Positions 14,668-23,186 of a DNA stretch of 60,435 nucleotides are shown piece by piece. The DNA lies in contig JAFXOI010000015.1 of the NCBI GenBank assembly GCA_017528825.1, positions 1-60,435 on the forward strand. The letters are read 5' to 3'. The stretch is from Elusimicrobiaceae bacterium. GTDB taxonomy: Bacteria; Elusimicrobiota; Elusimicrobia; Elusimicrobiales; Elusimicrobiaceae. The translations under genes were made by a program, and so were the position numbers. The stretch's first letter is position 1. Every line of letters begins with the position of its first letter. The notes under the pieces were generated by a model, which did not search any database, had not been told where the DNA came from, and saw nothing but the letters and a program-made list of their open reading frames with translations.

Positions 14668-17268
14668 ATGGCTATACACAGCATACAGTCTAATTTCCTG
14701 GGCGGAGAGGTAAGTCCGCATTTATATACACGGGTAGATTCGCCCTTGTATCCCAGTTGGTTAAAGAAGGCTTGTAATTTTTTAATCCATCCGCAGGGCG
14801 GAGCCTCTAACCGACCCGGTACCGCGTACGTGCAAAATACGAAGTATGATAACCACAAGTGTCGTCTGATTCCGTTTGTGCTTAGTGAAGACGAGGCCTA
14901 TGTATTAGAAGTGGGGCACCAATATATTCGCATTCATACCCAAGCGGGCACCTTACTACAGGACGGAAATATATTTGAAGTAAGTACTCCGTATCGGGAA
15001 TCGGAGCTGTCTCACATTCACTATGTCCAATATGGACAGGAGTTATATATAACACATTCGTCGTATGCTCCGCGCAAATTGATTAAGTTAAATACGGGTT
15101 ATTTTGCGTTACAGGAAGTGGCTATAGTAGACGGTCCGTTTATGTTAGCCAATACGGACACAAGTAAAAAAATGCGTGTTGTAAGTGTGAGTGATACGGT
15201 GGTGTCGTCTGGGGTGAAGGCATCGCTGTCTTTTCTGCCAGTCAGTTATCCTAACTACTTTATTCAGGCTTACTGGAGGGGAGACCATTTTTATGATCCC
15301 AGCGGATATGGGTTTAATGTGGCGGAAGTGGTGCAATATTTTAATGCACGCTATAGTTCCACCGGTTGTGTGGCCTACAATCAGGGGGGTGTATTACGCA
15401 TTGAATCTCCTCAAGCTACCGGCGGAAATTATAACGATTCGGAATTGACCATTTATTATTATTCCAGTTTGCTTTCGGAACCTAAATTGATTGTGACGCA
15501 ACGTATGAGCGGTGGGCAAAATGCCGGGGAAGTCATTAGTTCCGGAGAAGCGAAGTTGTATTTGGATGCTGATTTTGATGCCTTTCGGCCGGGGCACGAA
15601 GGGGCGCTGTGGGCCTTGCACCACCGAGTGGAGAGCTCTTATCAAACAGGTACCTTGGGATATTCGGGTATTTCTAATACCATCCAAACAGGGGGCGATT
15701 GGAGCTTGCGCACAACGGGTACTTGGTACGGAGAAATTGTGCTGGAATCTTCGGAAGATCAAGTAACGTGGGAGAAAGTTAAACATTTTACGAAAGCAGA
15801 GAACGAAGGTAATATCAGCATGGTGGGGAACTTAGCTCCGTCGGCTAAAATGCATTATTTGCGGGTACGTTGTTTAGGGATTGCCGGCGAAATGGGTTAT
15901 GTGTTGCAGGCGGAGGCGTTTGATCAGGAAGGGATTGTAAAACTGCTTCATTACGTCGATGCTCGCAGAATGCAGGTAAGTATACAACGTCATTTAGGAG
16001 ATAGTGGCTGGACCTATGATTGGGCAGAAGGGGCGTTTAGCCAAGATGCCGGATTCCCCGGGTGCGTATTTTTTTATCAAGATCGTTTGGGGCTGGCCGG
16101 CACGAAGCGCGAACCTCAAAGTATTTGGTTTTCTAAGACGGGAGAATATAATGATTTTGGGTATAATCGTACGTTGATAGATTCCGATGCAATCAGTATC
16201 ACTTTGTCCAGTAATAAACTCAATGCAATTAATTCCGTGGTCGTAGGGGGAAAATTGCTCGTATTTACTGCCGGTAGTGAGTGGAGCGTGGGCAGTAATA
16301 GTGCGTTGACTCCTTACAACATAGAAGTGGCACAGGAAGGAGAACGTGGAGCCAGCTCGGTGGCACCGGTAGTGGTGGGCAATCGGGCCTTATATGTACA
16401 AGCTCGCGGTGGTATTTTGCGTGACTTTTACTACGAATATAGCAGCGATTCTTACACGGGACGGGATTTGACCTTGCGGGCGAAACATTTATTCTTCAAT
16501 CGAGAGATTACCCAGATGAGTTACCAGCAGGAACCGGATAATTTAGTTTGGTGTATATTAGACGATGGTGCCTTATTATCGCTAACTTATTTGGCGGAAG
16601 AAAATGTGTTTGCGTGGACGCAACACCAAACGCAGGGCTCCTTTGTCAGCGTCTGTACGATTCCTGCTAAAGGGTATGATGCCACGTGGTTTGTGGTGCA
16701 GCGTAACGGTAAATACTATGTGGAGCGTTTATTGCCGCGCCTGACGAGTAAAAAACCGGAAGAACAGATATTTTTGGATTGCAGTTTGTCTAAGAAAAAT
16801 TTGCAGCCGTTTTCAACAATGTCCGGTTTAAGTCACTTAGAGGGAATGACGATATCTGCCTTAGCGGATGGCAGTCCGTTGACGGGATTAACCGTACAAA
16901 ACGGCGTGCTTACTTTACCTAAAGCGGTATACACGCTACATGTAGGCCTTCCTTATCAAGCTCAGTTGCAGACATTACCGGTTGCCATGGAATGGACGGA
17001 CGGCACTTCCCAAGACCGTAAACGCCGTATGGTGCAAGTGATGTTAAAAGTGCTAGACAGCCGAGGGGGAGAAATGGGAATAACAGACGGAAAATTAGAT
17101 GAGTTAGTTTACACAGCATCTTCTCATTATAACGAGCCCGCTTCCCTTGAAAGTAAAGAAATACGGCAGATGCTCTGTTCATCACATAGTTATTTCCCGT
17201 CTATTACCGTGCAACAATCTGCGCCTTTACCGTTAAGTATTGTGGCGGTTTTATCCCAAGTGGTATAA
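14668..17268 (+). CDS. Tail tubular protein B (nozzle)
   Basis: This large 866-residue, beta-rich protein is of the T7 gp12 type and forms the tail nozzle. The N-terminus (IQSNFLGGEVSPHLYTR...LKKACNFLIHPQGGASNRPGT) is diagnostic for the family, and a central FYQDRLGLAGTKREPQSIWFSKTG segment is also typical. The ATG at 14668 is chosen because GGAG lies 11 bases upstream and the prior stop is adjacent. It is intact throughout. Confidence 0.92.
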   Translation: MAIHSIQSNFLGGEVSPHLYTRVDSPLYPSWLKKACNFLIHPQGGASNRPGTAYVQNTKYDNHKCRLIPFVLSEDEAYVLEVGHQYIRIHTQAGTLLQDGNIFEVSTPYRESELSHIHYVQYGQELYITHSSYAPRKLIKLNTGYFALQEVAIVDGPFMLANTDTSKKMRVVSVSDTVVSSGVKASLSFLPVSYPNYFIQAYWRGDHFYDPSGYGFNVAEVVQYFNARYSSTGCVAYNQGGVLRIESPQATGGNYNDSELTIYYYSSLLSEPKLIVTQRMSGGQNAGEVISSGEAKLYLDADFDAFRPGHEGALWALHHRVESSYQTGTLGYSGISNTIQTGGDWSLRTTGTWYGEIVLESSEDQVTWEKVKHFTKAENEGNISMVGNLAPSAKMHYLRVRCLGIAGEMGYVLQAEAFDQEGIVKLLHYVDARRMQVSIQRHLGDSGWTYDWAEGAFSQDAGFPGCVFFYQDRLGLAGTKREPQSIWFSKTGEYNDFGYNRTLIDSDAISITLSSNKLNAINSVVVGGKLLVFTAGSEWSVGSNSALTPYNIEVAQEGERGASSVAPVVVGNRALYVQARGGILRDFYYEYSSDSYTGRDLTLRAKHLFFNREITQMSYQQEPDNLVWCILDDGALLSLTYLAEENVFAWTQHQTQGSFVSVCTIPAKGYDATWFVVQRNGKYYVERLLPRLTSKKPEEQIFLDCSLSKKNLQPFSTMSGLSHLEGMTISALADGSPLTGLTVQNGVLTLPKAVYTLHVGLPYQAQLQTLPVAMEWTDGTSQDRKRRMVQVMLKVLDSRGGEMGITDGKLDELVYTASSHYNEPASLESKEIRQMLCSSHSYFPSITVQQSAPLPLSIVAVLSQVV

Positions 17269-17300
17269 AAAATAGCCCGCGCTTTTTCACCGCGCGGGCT
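17267..17300 (-). terminator. Intrinsic terminator for the minus-strand cargo gene
   Basis: AGCCCGCGC (17274-17282) pairs with GCGCGGGCT (17292-17300). On the minus strand it is followed by six T (17272-17267), so it ends the transcript of the gene at 17318-18055. On the plus strand it lacks a T-run. Confidence 0.85.
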
Positions 17301-17317
17301 GGATAAAACATTTATTT

Positions 17318-18055
17318 TTAGAATTCAAAACGCAGACTTTGCAACGAGTTCCATAACATATTATCTGTTTGAGTGCTGATCCCTATCAAGTAATAAGCAA
17401 CATCTTGCTGTACGGTAATGAGCAAAGCGGTCTGCATGCTATTATTCTGCAATTCGGGAGTATATATTACTCCGGTTAGGAACGAAGCGATATGATCTTC
17501 TCCAAGCGGAATTAATGTCGGTTCTCCCGAGGGTTGAAATTGGGCGTTTGAAGAAGAAGCATTCACTACTTGCGGCAGTATTTGCGCCATTAGTTGATCG
17601 GGTTGTGTCCCGGCGGGAACTGCTTTGCGGAGCAGAAAAATACTGGTAAGGGTTTTTTCTTTTGCAGGCATTTGTTTAAGAAAAATGTTGGTATCAATAC
17701 CGGCTAATGCCTCTATATCTCCCAGCTTAATCCACTGGCTAAACACCATACCGTTATACGTAGTAATACTAAATCCATATTGTGGATCTATGTATAAACG
17801 TTGCCCATAGATTGGGTGTTGTTGGGAACGTACGGTTTGTATGATTGGTTGAAACGGTTTGGTAACACGTTGATATACACGATACAGTGCCACTGCGGAC
17901 AAGACAACTATTATCGCCGTAGCTACCCCGGCCCAAATGAGCGGTCCTTTGTTACTTTTGTTTTTACGCAACAAAGCAATCAACTTAAAGATGATAAAAA
18001 ACAGTCCATATACAGCAGCAATCGCCAATAATCCTAATACAATCAGTTCAGCCAT
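17318..18055 (-). CDS. Membrane-anchored protein of unknown function (candidate moron)
   Basis: This 245-residue protein has two N-terminal membrane segments (about 3-28 and 41-62), separated by a Lys/Asn-rich loop, and a soluble C-terminal part of about 180 residues. A strong SD (GGAGGGACC) precedes its ATG, and a possible promoter TTTACA-17-TATCAT lies upstream. It runs opposite to the phage genes and has its own terminator, which is the layout of a lysogenic-conversion gene. I do not recognise the soluble domain. Confidence 0.8.
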   Translation of the reverse strand: MAELIVLGLLAIAAVYGLFFIIFKLIALLRKNKSNKGPLIWAGVATAIIVVLSAVALYRVYQRVTKPFQPIIQTVRSQQHPIYGQRLYIDPQYGFSITTYNGMVFSQWIKLGDIEALAGIDTNIFLKQMPAKEKTLTSIFLLRKAVPAGTQPDQLMAQILPQVVNASSSNAQFQPSGEPTLIPLGEDHIASFLTGVIYTPELQNNSMQTALLITVQQDVAYYLIGISTQTDNMLWNSLQSLRFEF

Positions 18056-18098
18056 CGGTCCCTCCGGAAAGATAAAATCTACTCTCTATGATATTAGT

Positions 18099-18593
18099 TT
18101 GCAACCTGTTTGTAAAGCACATTTACAAGAGTTATCTTACCAATTAAGAGAAGAGGACCGGCGAGAATTGGAGGCCTGTTATCAACGGCCGGTATTAGAA
18201 GGATTGGAATACTGTTGGCGGCGTAGTAGTTTGGCTTTGGCTTTTTGTTACCAAGGGCAAGTAGGAGCAATAGCCGGTATAGAACCGATTAGTTTGTTGG
18301 GCCAACAGGCTTGTGTGTGGTCTTGGACAGGAAAAGTAATAGAAAAATGCCCGGTCCGATTTTGGAAAATCTCTCAAAAAGTATTAGCTCATTTTTTAAT
18401 GCAATATCCGTATTTGTACGCCGCTTGCGACGAGAGGTATAAAAAAGCGCAGCGGTATTTGCAGAAACTAGGCGCCACGCCGCATGGCAAGCCTTTTTAT
18501 TTAGCAGATAAAACAGTTCGTTTTTATTTGTATCAGTTTGCACCGCAGGTGCTAAATCAGATCAAGGAGGATTCTCTATGGGAGGAGCCATAG
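18099..18593 (+). CDS. Internal virion protein A-like (T7 gp13/DUF2833 type)
   Basis: The protein is about 164 residues with a GNAT-like layout. It has an N-terminal helix with REEDRRELEAC, a strand region CYQGQVGAIAGIEPI, and a C-terminal RYLQKLGATPHG that resembles the acetyltransferase-like gp13 family. The start is uncertain. TTG at 18099 is the first usual codon downstream of the divergent gene's start, and GGAAAG at 18066-18071 is far from it. Longer frames would be antisense to the 17318-18055 gene. The 3' end overlaps the next gene by 16 bp. Confidence 0.65.
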   Translation: MQPVCKAHLQELSYQLREEDRRELEACYQRPVLEGLEYCWRRSSLALAFCYQGQVGAIAGIEPISLLGQQACVWSWTGKVIEKCPVRFWKISQKVLAHFLMQYPYLYAACDERYKKAQRYLQKLGATPHGKPFYLADKTVRFYLYQFAPQVLNQIKEDSLWEEP

Positions 18594-19090
18594 GAAACGT
18601 GTTAACAATGGGAGGTAGCGTAGTTTCTACGGCTGCTTCTTTATTAGGAAACGATACGAAGGAAAAAAAATATTATCGTTCTTTGGCTAAAACAGCGGAA
18701 GAACAAGCACGCCAAGTGGAAGAAAATGCGCGCCGTAATGCGCTTTATATGATGCAAGAGGCGGGCTATGAAAGCAAACAGCTATCAGATAGCTATCGTG
18801 ATTTGGTAGGTACGCAAAAAACTTCTTTGGCGGCCAGCGGGCTTACCGGCCAATCCGCCACAGCGCAATTAATTTTGAAAAATAGCCGGCTCAATGCAGC
18901 ATTAGATCAAGAACGATTAGCCGCTAATCTAAATCGTTCCATATATGAAAATGACACCTATGCCGGATTAGAGGCACAGCAATACCGTGCTCAGGCCAAA
19001 CAGTACCGTCAAGCTACGAAAAATAAATGGAGTTGGTGGAGTAAAGTGGGGACGGCGGTAAGTGGATTTTTTAGCAGAAATAAGGAGTAA
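18578..19090 (+). CDS. Internal virion protein B-like (T7 gp14 type)
   Basis: The 170-residue protein begins with a Gly/Ala-rich hydrophobic segment. A helical central region (YYRSLAKTAEEQARQVEENA) follows, with an SLAASGLTGQSATAQLIL segment characteristic of the gp14-like channel protein that enters the outer membrane during DNA ejection. A near-perfect SD (AAGGAGG) precedes the ATG inside the previous gene. Confidence 0.8.
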   Translation: MGGAIGNVLTMGGSVVSTAASLLGNDTKEKKYYRSLAKTAEEQARQVEENARRNALYMMQEAGYESKQLSDSYRDLVGTQKTSLAASGLTGQSATAQLILKNSRLNAALDQERLAANLNRSIYENDTYAGLEAQQYRAQAKQYRQATKNKWSWWSKVGTAVSGFFSRNKE

Positions 19091-19093
19091 AGC

Positions 19094-20587
19094 ATGAAAA
19101 TTCCGAGTTATCAAACACAAGTTGCGTATAAGGCGGCACCGGTTCGTTCGGTACGCTTAGTGCCCACTGTATCGGGCAAGCCAAATAAATGGGAAAAAAT
19201 AGGTATTGTGAATCAGCTTATACAAAATGGGCGAGAAATTTACGACGGAGTAAGAAATATAATCCAAGCGCGCAATAAGCAGTCAGCCGCAGGGCGCTCC
19301 TCTAATTCCGAAGCGGAATTATTGTCTCCCACTTTGCCAAAGAAGGCAGAAACAGCTCCTGCCACTGCCAGTCCATTTTCCGATCCGGCCCGTCGAGCTT
19401 TATTCGAGGAAGGCGTACAATACCGGGCTGGGGGGAATTTGCCTGTCCACAATTTATCAACAGCCGTGGAAACGTTGGATAATTATGTAAATACACAAGC
19501 GCAAGGCAAGGGAGTGTTGCCGGGAGAAAAAGAGCCGCTGTGGATACAAGATTATGTAATCATTCGTCGAGAACTACAACATCTGCAACAGCAAGAACAG
19601 CAACAAACCGATTTATCCACATTTGAGCAAGCGGCTCAACATTTTGTGCAAACGGCAGGTCTTGTGCGTTCAACGAAAGCGTTAGAAGAATATGTGCAGG
19701 ATAATTTGGCGGCCGCCGAACAAGAAGCTGTGCAACAAGGAGTGCCAAGTGAGGTGTGGCAACGTCAGAAGACCCAACTGTATGCGCAAGCAGTCAATCA
19801 CAACGTGCGAGCTGCTTTGCAAGCCGGGGAAATAGCACAAGCGCAAGCGGTAGCAGAACATTTTTCTGCTCAAGTGCCGTCTTGGCAGCAGCAAGATTGG
19901 CAAGCCCAAATAAAAGCGGCCCGTGCCGAGCAGATTCTTACGGCTAATTGGCCTGATTGGCAAGTAAGTTGCCGCGATGAGCAAGGGAAATTAAATAAAG
20001 AGCAGATTCAGCATCTTTTGCAGGAAAAGTACGGCGGGACCCAATTGGAAGAGCCTTTGCAACGCTCTTTTGAACAGCGGTGGCAACAGTATCAACAACA
20101 ATGTTGGCAAAAACAAGCACAATACTATGCTCAGTGTTTACAAGGGGAAAAATGGCCACTCTCCGATGAGTTGGAAGGACAAATTCCCGAGCAAAAAGAA
20201 CTGAGCCGCCAGTTGTTAACTCAATACCGCGGCGGTGACAATACTGTCACAAATGTTGAAGTATTTAACAGTTTGTATGAACAAATTTTGGCGGGCAACG
20301 CACAAGAATCCGAGTTGGATCAGGCATTTCAAACAAAACAGCTATCGGCGCAGGATACGTTGCGGTTGAAAAAGTATTTTTGTGAAGGGCAGGCCGGTTC
20401 AGCAGATACACGTCAGAAGATATTGAGTAGTAGCTTGGCTCATTTTTGTCATCAGTATGACTTAACGGAGCAACAAATGCAGTTAGCCAAATACTGGGTA
20501 TATGCCGCCGGTACCACAGTCAAAGATCAGTTACATGCGGCGCATGAATTAAAACAGATGTTCGCCTTACAGGAGAAAAATAAATGA
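19094..20587 (+). CDS. Internal virion/ejection protein (T7 gp15-like by position)
   Basis: This 497-residue protein is Gln-rich, soluble and mostly helical, and lies directly after the gp14-like gene. Order, length and composition suggest the periplasmic tunnel component of a T7-like ejectosome. Sequence similarity visible by eye is weak. The large third ejection protein with a transglycosylase domain, normally next, is absent. It overlaps the tail-fibre start by 4 bp. Confidence 0.6.
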   Translation: MKIPSYQTQVAYKAAPVRSVRLVPTVSGKPNKWEKIGIVNQLIQNGREIYDGVRNIIQARNKQSAAGRSSNSEAELLSPTLPKKAETAPATASPFSDPARRALFEEGVQYRAGGNLPVHNLSTAVETLDNYVNTQAQGKGVLPGEKEPLWIQDYVIIRRELQHLQQQEQQQTDLSTFEQAAQHFVQTAGLVRSTKALEEYVQDNLAAAEQEAVQQGVPSEVWQRQKTQLYAQAVNHNVRAALQAGEIAQAQAVAEHFSAQVPSWQQQDWQAQIKAARAEQILTANWPDWQVSCRDEQGKLNKEQIQHLLQEKYGGTQLEEPLQRSFEQRWQQYQQQCWQKQAQYYAQCLQGEKWPLSDELEGQIPEQKELSRQLLTQYRGGDNTVTNVEVFNSLYEQILAGNAQESELDQAFQTKQLSAQDTLRLKKYFCEGQAGSADTRQKILSSSLAHFCHQYDLTEQQMQLAKYWVYAAGTTVKDQLHAAHELKQMFALQEKNK

Positions 20588-21633
20588 CCTTATCTACAAC
20601 CATAAGCAAAATTACATACACGGGAAACGGGTCTACGACACAATGGGATATTCCCTTTCCTTTTTTGAACAAAGACGATTTGCGGGTATATCGTATTGAT
20701 AGTAACGGTGTCATAACGCTGTTGACCAGTGACTATCAGATCAATGAGAGCACTAAAGTATTAACGTATCCATTGCAGGGCAATGGGGTAGAACCGCTTC
20801 CGGCAGGAGCCAAATTGCTTGTTTCACGCAATACGCCGCGTACGCAAGGCATGCAACTCAATGCGCAGGACACGTTGGATGCTTCTCTGCTAGAAGATGG
20901 ATATGATAAGACGATGATGGTATGCCAAGAGTTGGACGAAAAAATTAGCCGTTGCATTCAAATCCCTGTGGGTACGCAGCAGCAAGTTACCGATACACAA
21001 AGTTATTTGGGCCGTATGGAGGAATTATTTTCGCAGGCCACGGAGACTTTGGAACAGGCAGAGGCATTGGCGCAAGATTTGGAGGACGCGCAGGAATCTG
21101 CTGAGTTGGCACAAGCCTGGGCTACTAAAACAGATGGCCCTGTGTCCGGTACAGAATATTCAGCCAAACAATATGCCCAACAGGTAGCGGACAGTTTGTC
21201 ATTGACGGCTAATACTTTTTTGTCTAATTTAACATCGGCGGGAGAAGCTAAATTTACTGAAAAAGCCAATACATCTCTGTCTAATCTGACCGACAGCGGC
21301 CAAATTATCGCAGCACACGCTTCTATGCCAAGTAGCACATCGGATACGCTTACTTTAGGAGCTAGTGGTGCTTCTTATACGGCTCCAGCAGACGGATATT
21401 TTTCTTTTGAAACATGGTCTACTGCCACGCCAATTTCTTATTTTTATTTACTCAATTATACGAGTGATATTGGGGTCGTATTCTGCCCCCCACAAGGAGC
21501 AGAGTATCAGCAAAAAGGTTTTGTACCTGCAAAGAAAGGGGATTCTATTACACTGTCGTATGGCAACATTGATTCTAGCCGAACCGTATTGAGATTTATT
21601 TATGCGGTGGGAGCTACCTCGGAGGCAAACTAA
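20584..21633 (+). CDS. Tail fibre protein
   Basis: The 349-residue protein has an N-terminal virion-attachment domain like the T7 tail fibre (TTQWDIPFPFLNKDDLRVY, then TSDYQI and LPAGAKLLVSRNTP). A helical and coiled stretch (about 125-235) and a Ser/Thr/Gly-rich distal beta domain follow, probably the receptor-binding tip. The ATG overlaps the previous stop (ATGA). Confidence 0.85.
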   Translation: MTLSTTISKITYTGNGSTTQWDIPFPFLNKDDLRVYRIDSNGVITLLTSDYQINESTKVLTYPLQGNGVEPLPAGAKLLVSRNTPRTQGMQLNAQDTLDASLLEDGYDKTMMVCQELDEKISRCIQIPVGTQQQVTDTQSYLGRMEELFSQATETLEQAEALAQDLEDAQESAELAQAWATKTDGPVSGTEYSAKQYAQQVADSLSLTANTFLSNLTSAGEAKFTEKANTSLSNLTDSGQIIAAHASMPSSTSDTLTLGASGASYTAPADGYFSFETWSTATPISYFYLLNYTSDIGVVFCPPQGAEYQQKGFVPAKKGDSITLSYGNIDSSRTVLRFIYAVGATSEAN

Positions 21634-21995
21634 TGACATATTATATTGAACATGAAAATAAAATTGTCTTATTTGATACAGACAAGTCAAAATTACAACA
21701 AACCTTGCTGTTTATGCCGCAGTACCAAGGCAAAGAAATAAAAGAAACAGAACGGCCGATCGCAGATTTTGAATTTGCGGACTCGTCGGAATATATCGTC
21801 CAACAAGCGGCGAGTGAGAAGGCGGCCCGCGTGCAGGAGTTACAGGCACAGTTAGAGGAGTTGGATCTGAAATCTTTACGTGCCTTGCGTGCCGTGGGGA
21901 CAGGGCAAGATACGCCAGAAGACCATGAGCGACTGGCTCAGTTAGAGGCACAAGCTGTAGCCTTGCGTGCGCAATTAATGGAGTTATCCAAATGA
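21633..21995 (+). CDS. Small protein after the tail fibre (possible assembly chaperone)
   Basis: In this 120-residue protein the first half is beta-like (YYIEHENKIVLFDTD) and the second half is a charged coiled coil with LRALRAVGTGQDTPEDHERLAQLEAQ. Small proteins with such a C-terminal helix often follow fibre genes and help fold or attach them; that role is inferred from position. Start and stop overlap both neighbours, so it is translationally coupled. Confidence 0.6.
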   Translation: MTYYIEHENKIVLFDTDKSKLQQTLLFMPQYQGKEIKETERPIADFEFADSSEYIVQQAASEKAARVQELQAQLEELDLKSLRALRAVGTGQDTPEDHERLAQLEAQAVALRAQLMELSK

Positions 21996-22171
21996 ACCTA
22001 GAGATAGAAACCGTGTGGAAAATTCTGGCGGTGGTGTTTGGAGCCGGGGTTTTTTGGGCGGAATTGCAAGCAATTCGCAAAGATATTTCCCGCTTGGAAG
22101 AAAAGCAGGATAAATACAATCATTTGCAAGAGCGGGTGGCCAAATTGGAAGCCAAACTGGAGGATGAATAA
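21992..22171 (+). CDS. Small membrane protein with coiled coil, XhlA/holin-like
   Basis: A 59-codon gene starts at ATG 21992 (overlapping the previous stop) and ends with TAA at 22169-22171, which overlaps the lysozyme ATG. It has one membrane segment (about 9-25) and then a heptad-like helix (ISRLEEKQDKYNHLQERVAK). This layout resembles XhlA-type lysis accessory proteins. Confidence 0.65.
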   Translation: MNLEIETVWKILAVVFGAGVFWAELQAIRKDISRLEEKQDKYNHLQERVAKLEAKLEDE

Positions 22172-22587
22172 TGCATAGTCAGCCGGTAACGGATTTAATT
22201 AAGAAACACGAGGGATTTCGAGCAAAACCCTATCGGGACAGCGTGGGCAAATGGACCATTGGGTATGGCCGTAATTTAGAAGAGAACGGCATCAGCCAAT
22301 ACGAAGCCGAAATGTTGCTGGCCTCAGACATACAAAATTGTTATGCAGACTGTAGCCGCCTGCCGGGCTGGAACACCTTAAACGAAGCGCGGCAAGCGGT
22401 GCTACTGGATATGTGTTACAACTTAGGGGTGGCGCGTCTAAAGAATTTCAAAAAAATGTTAGCGGCATTGACGTTGGCAGACTATGCAGCTGTTGCCCGC
22501 GAAATGTTAGACAGCAGGTGGGCCCGGCAGGTAAAAACACGGGCAGTAGAATTAGCTGAAATTATGAAAACAGGAGAAATAAAATGA
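22171..22587 (+). CDS. Phage lysozyme (GH24 endolysin)
   Basis: The 138-residue T4-type muramidase cleaves peptidoglycan at the end of the lytic cycle. The catalytic triad is E14 (KKHEGF), D23 (YRDSVG) and T29 (WTIGYG), followed by the LDMCYNLG region. There is no signal peptide or SAR segment at the N-terminus, so release should need a holin. It is coupled to neighbours by TAATG and ATGA overlaps. Confidence 0.94.
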   Translation: MHSQPVTDLIKKHEGFRAKPYRDSVGKWTIGYGRNLEENGISQYEAEMLLASDIQNCYADCSRLPGWNTLNEARQAVLLDMCYNLGVARLKNFKKMLAALTLADYAAVAREMLDSRWARQVKTRAVELAEIMKTGEIK

Positions 22588-22775
22588 AATTTTTAACGCA
22601 ACATGCAGAAGAAGTATTGCAAATTCTGGGAGCGGTGGTAACTTTGGCTACGCTGATTGTGAAGCTGACCCCCACTTCTAAAGACGATGGCATTTTGGCT
22701 AAGATTATTAAAGTGTTAAGTGCCTTGTCTTTGTGTAATGCCGATGGCAGTTTTATCGGGCAAAAGGAAAAATAA
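22584..22775 (+). CDS. Small membrane protein, probable holin
   Basis: The 63-residue protein has one strong membrane segment (ILGAVVTLATLIVKL, about 14-28) and a second weakly hydrophobic helix. Its place between lysozyme and spanin genes makes a pore-forming holin likely. No specific family is recognised. Confidence 0.6.
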   Translation: MKFLTQHAEEVLQILGAVVTLATLIVKLTPTSKDDGILAKIIKVLSALSLCNADGSFIGQKEK

Positions 22776-22975
22776 TGACAGCGGTAGTGGCAGGGTTTTT
22801 GCTGGCATGTGTATGGGGGATCTGTTGCTACCATGCCGGCAAGAAGGCGGCCGAATATAAACACCTAAAAAAACAAGAGGGGGAAAGTGTATATGTGGAC
22901 GAAGTGGTGTCTGCTCATAGCGGGCTTGGGCGCGATGAGCTGCTTGAGCGCTTGCAGAACAATACCCACAAATAA
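22775..22975 (+). CDS. Rz-like inner-membrane spanin
   Basis: The 66-residue protein has an N-terminal membrane anchor (about 3-20) and a short charged periplasmic tail. It is shorter than classical Rz, but the overlapping +1-type lipoprotein gene at 22893 makes a spanin pair convincing. The start overlaps the holin stop by one base. Confidence 0.65.
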   Translation: MTAVVAGFLLACVWGICCYHAGKKAAEYKHLKKQEGESVYVDEVVSAHSGLGRDELLERLQNNTHK

Positions 22976-23087
22976 AAATGTTATGTGTCGAATTTCGTTT
23001 GATTATTCTGATGAGGGACTAGCACAACTCAACACGCAGAATTTACGTGCCCTATTAACTTTCAAACAGGTGTGTTCGACCCGGTAA
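22893..23087 (+). CDS. Rz1-like outer-membrane lipoprotein spanin
   Basis: It begins inside the Rz-like gene in another frame. ATG 22893 is preferred over GTG 22887 because GAGGGGG (22877-22883) then has normal spacing. The 64-residue product has a lipoprotein signal ending in LSAC (C21) and a short periplasmic part. Embedded or overlapping Rz/Rz1 pairs are a hallmark of phage lysis cassettes in Gram-negative hosts. Confidence 0.7.
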   Translation: MWTKWCLLIAGLGAMSCLSACRTIPTNKNVMCRISFDYSDEGLAQLNTQNLRALLTFKQVCSTR

Positions 23088-23140
23088 AGTACGTGCGTGG
23101 AGTGATAAGTCATGCGCAACCCAGACAACACAAGCAGCAT

Positions 23141-23170
23141 AAAAAAACCGCCCCGGTAAGGGGCGGTTTT
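23141..23170. terminator. Bidirectional terminator closing the phage block
   Basis: AACCGCCCC/GGGGCGGTT has A/T runs on both sides (seven A at 23141-23147, TTTT at 23167-23170). It serves the plus-strand lysis genes and the minus-strand pilin. No att-like direct repeat is visible between this end and the radA side. Confidence 0.85.
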
Positions 23171-23186
23171 CAAAACCTATCAGTGA

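Noticed and set aside
17937-18098. N-terminal extension of the gp13-like gene back to 17937
   Set aside because: It would be fully antisense to the well-supported minus-strand gene at 17318-18055 and has no family-like sequence.
7080-23180. Flanking attachment-site repeats for the phage block
   Set aside because: I compared the radA-side and pilin-side flanks by eye and saw no direct repeat beyond a few bases.
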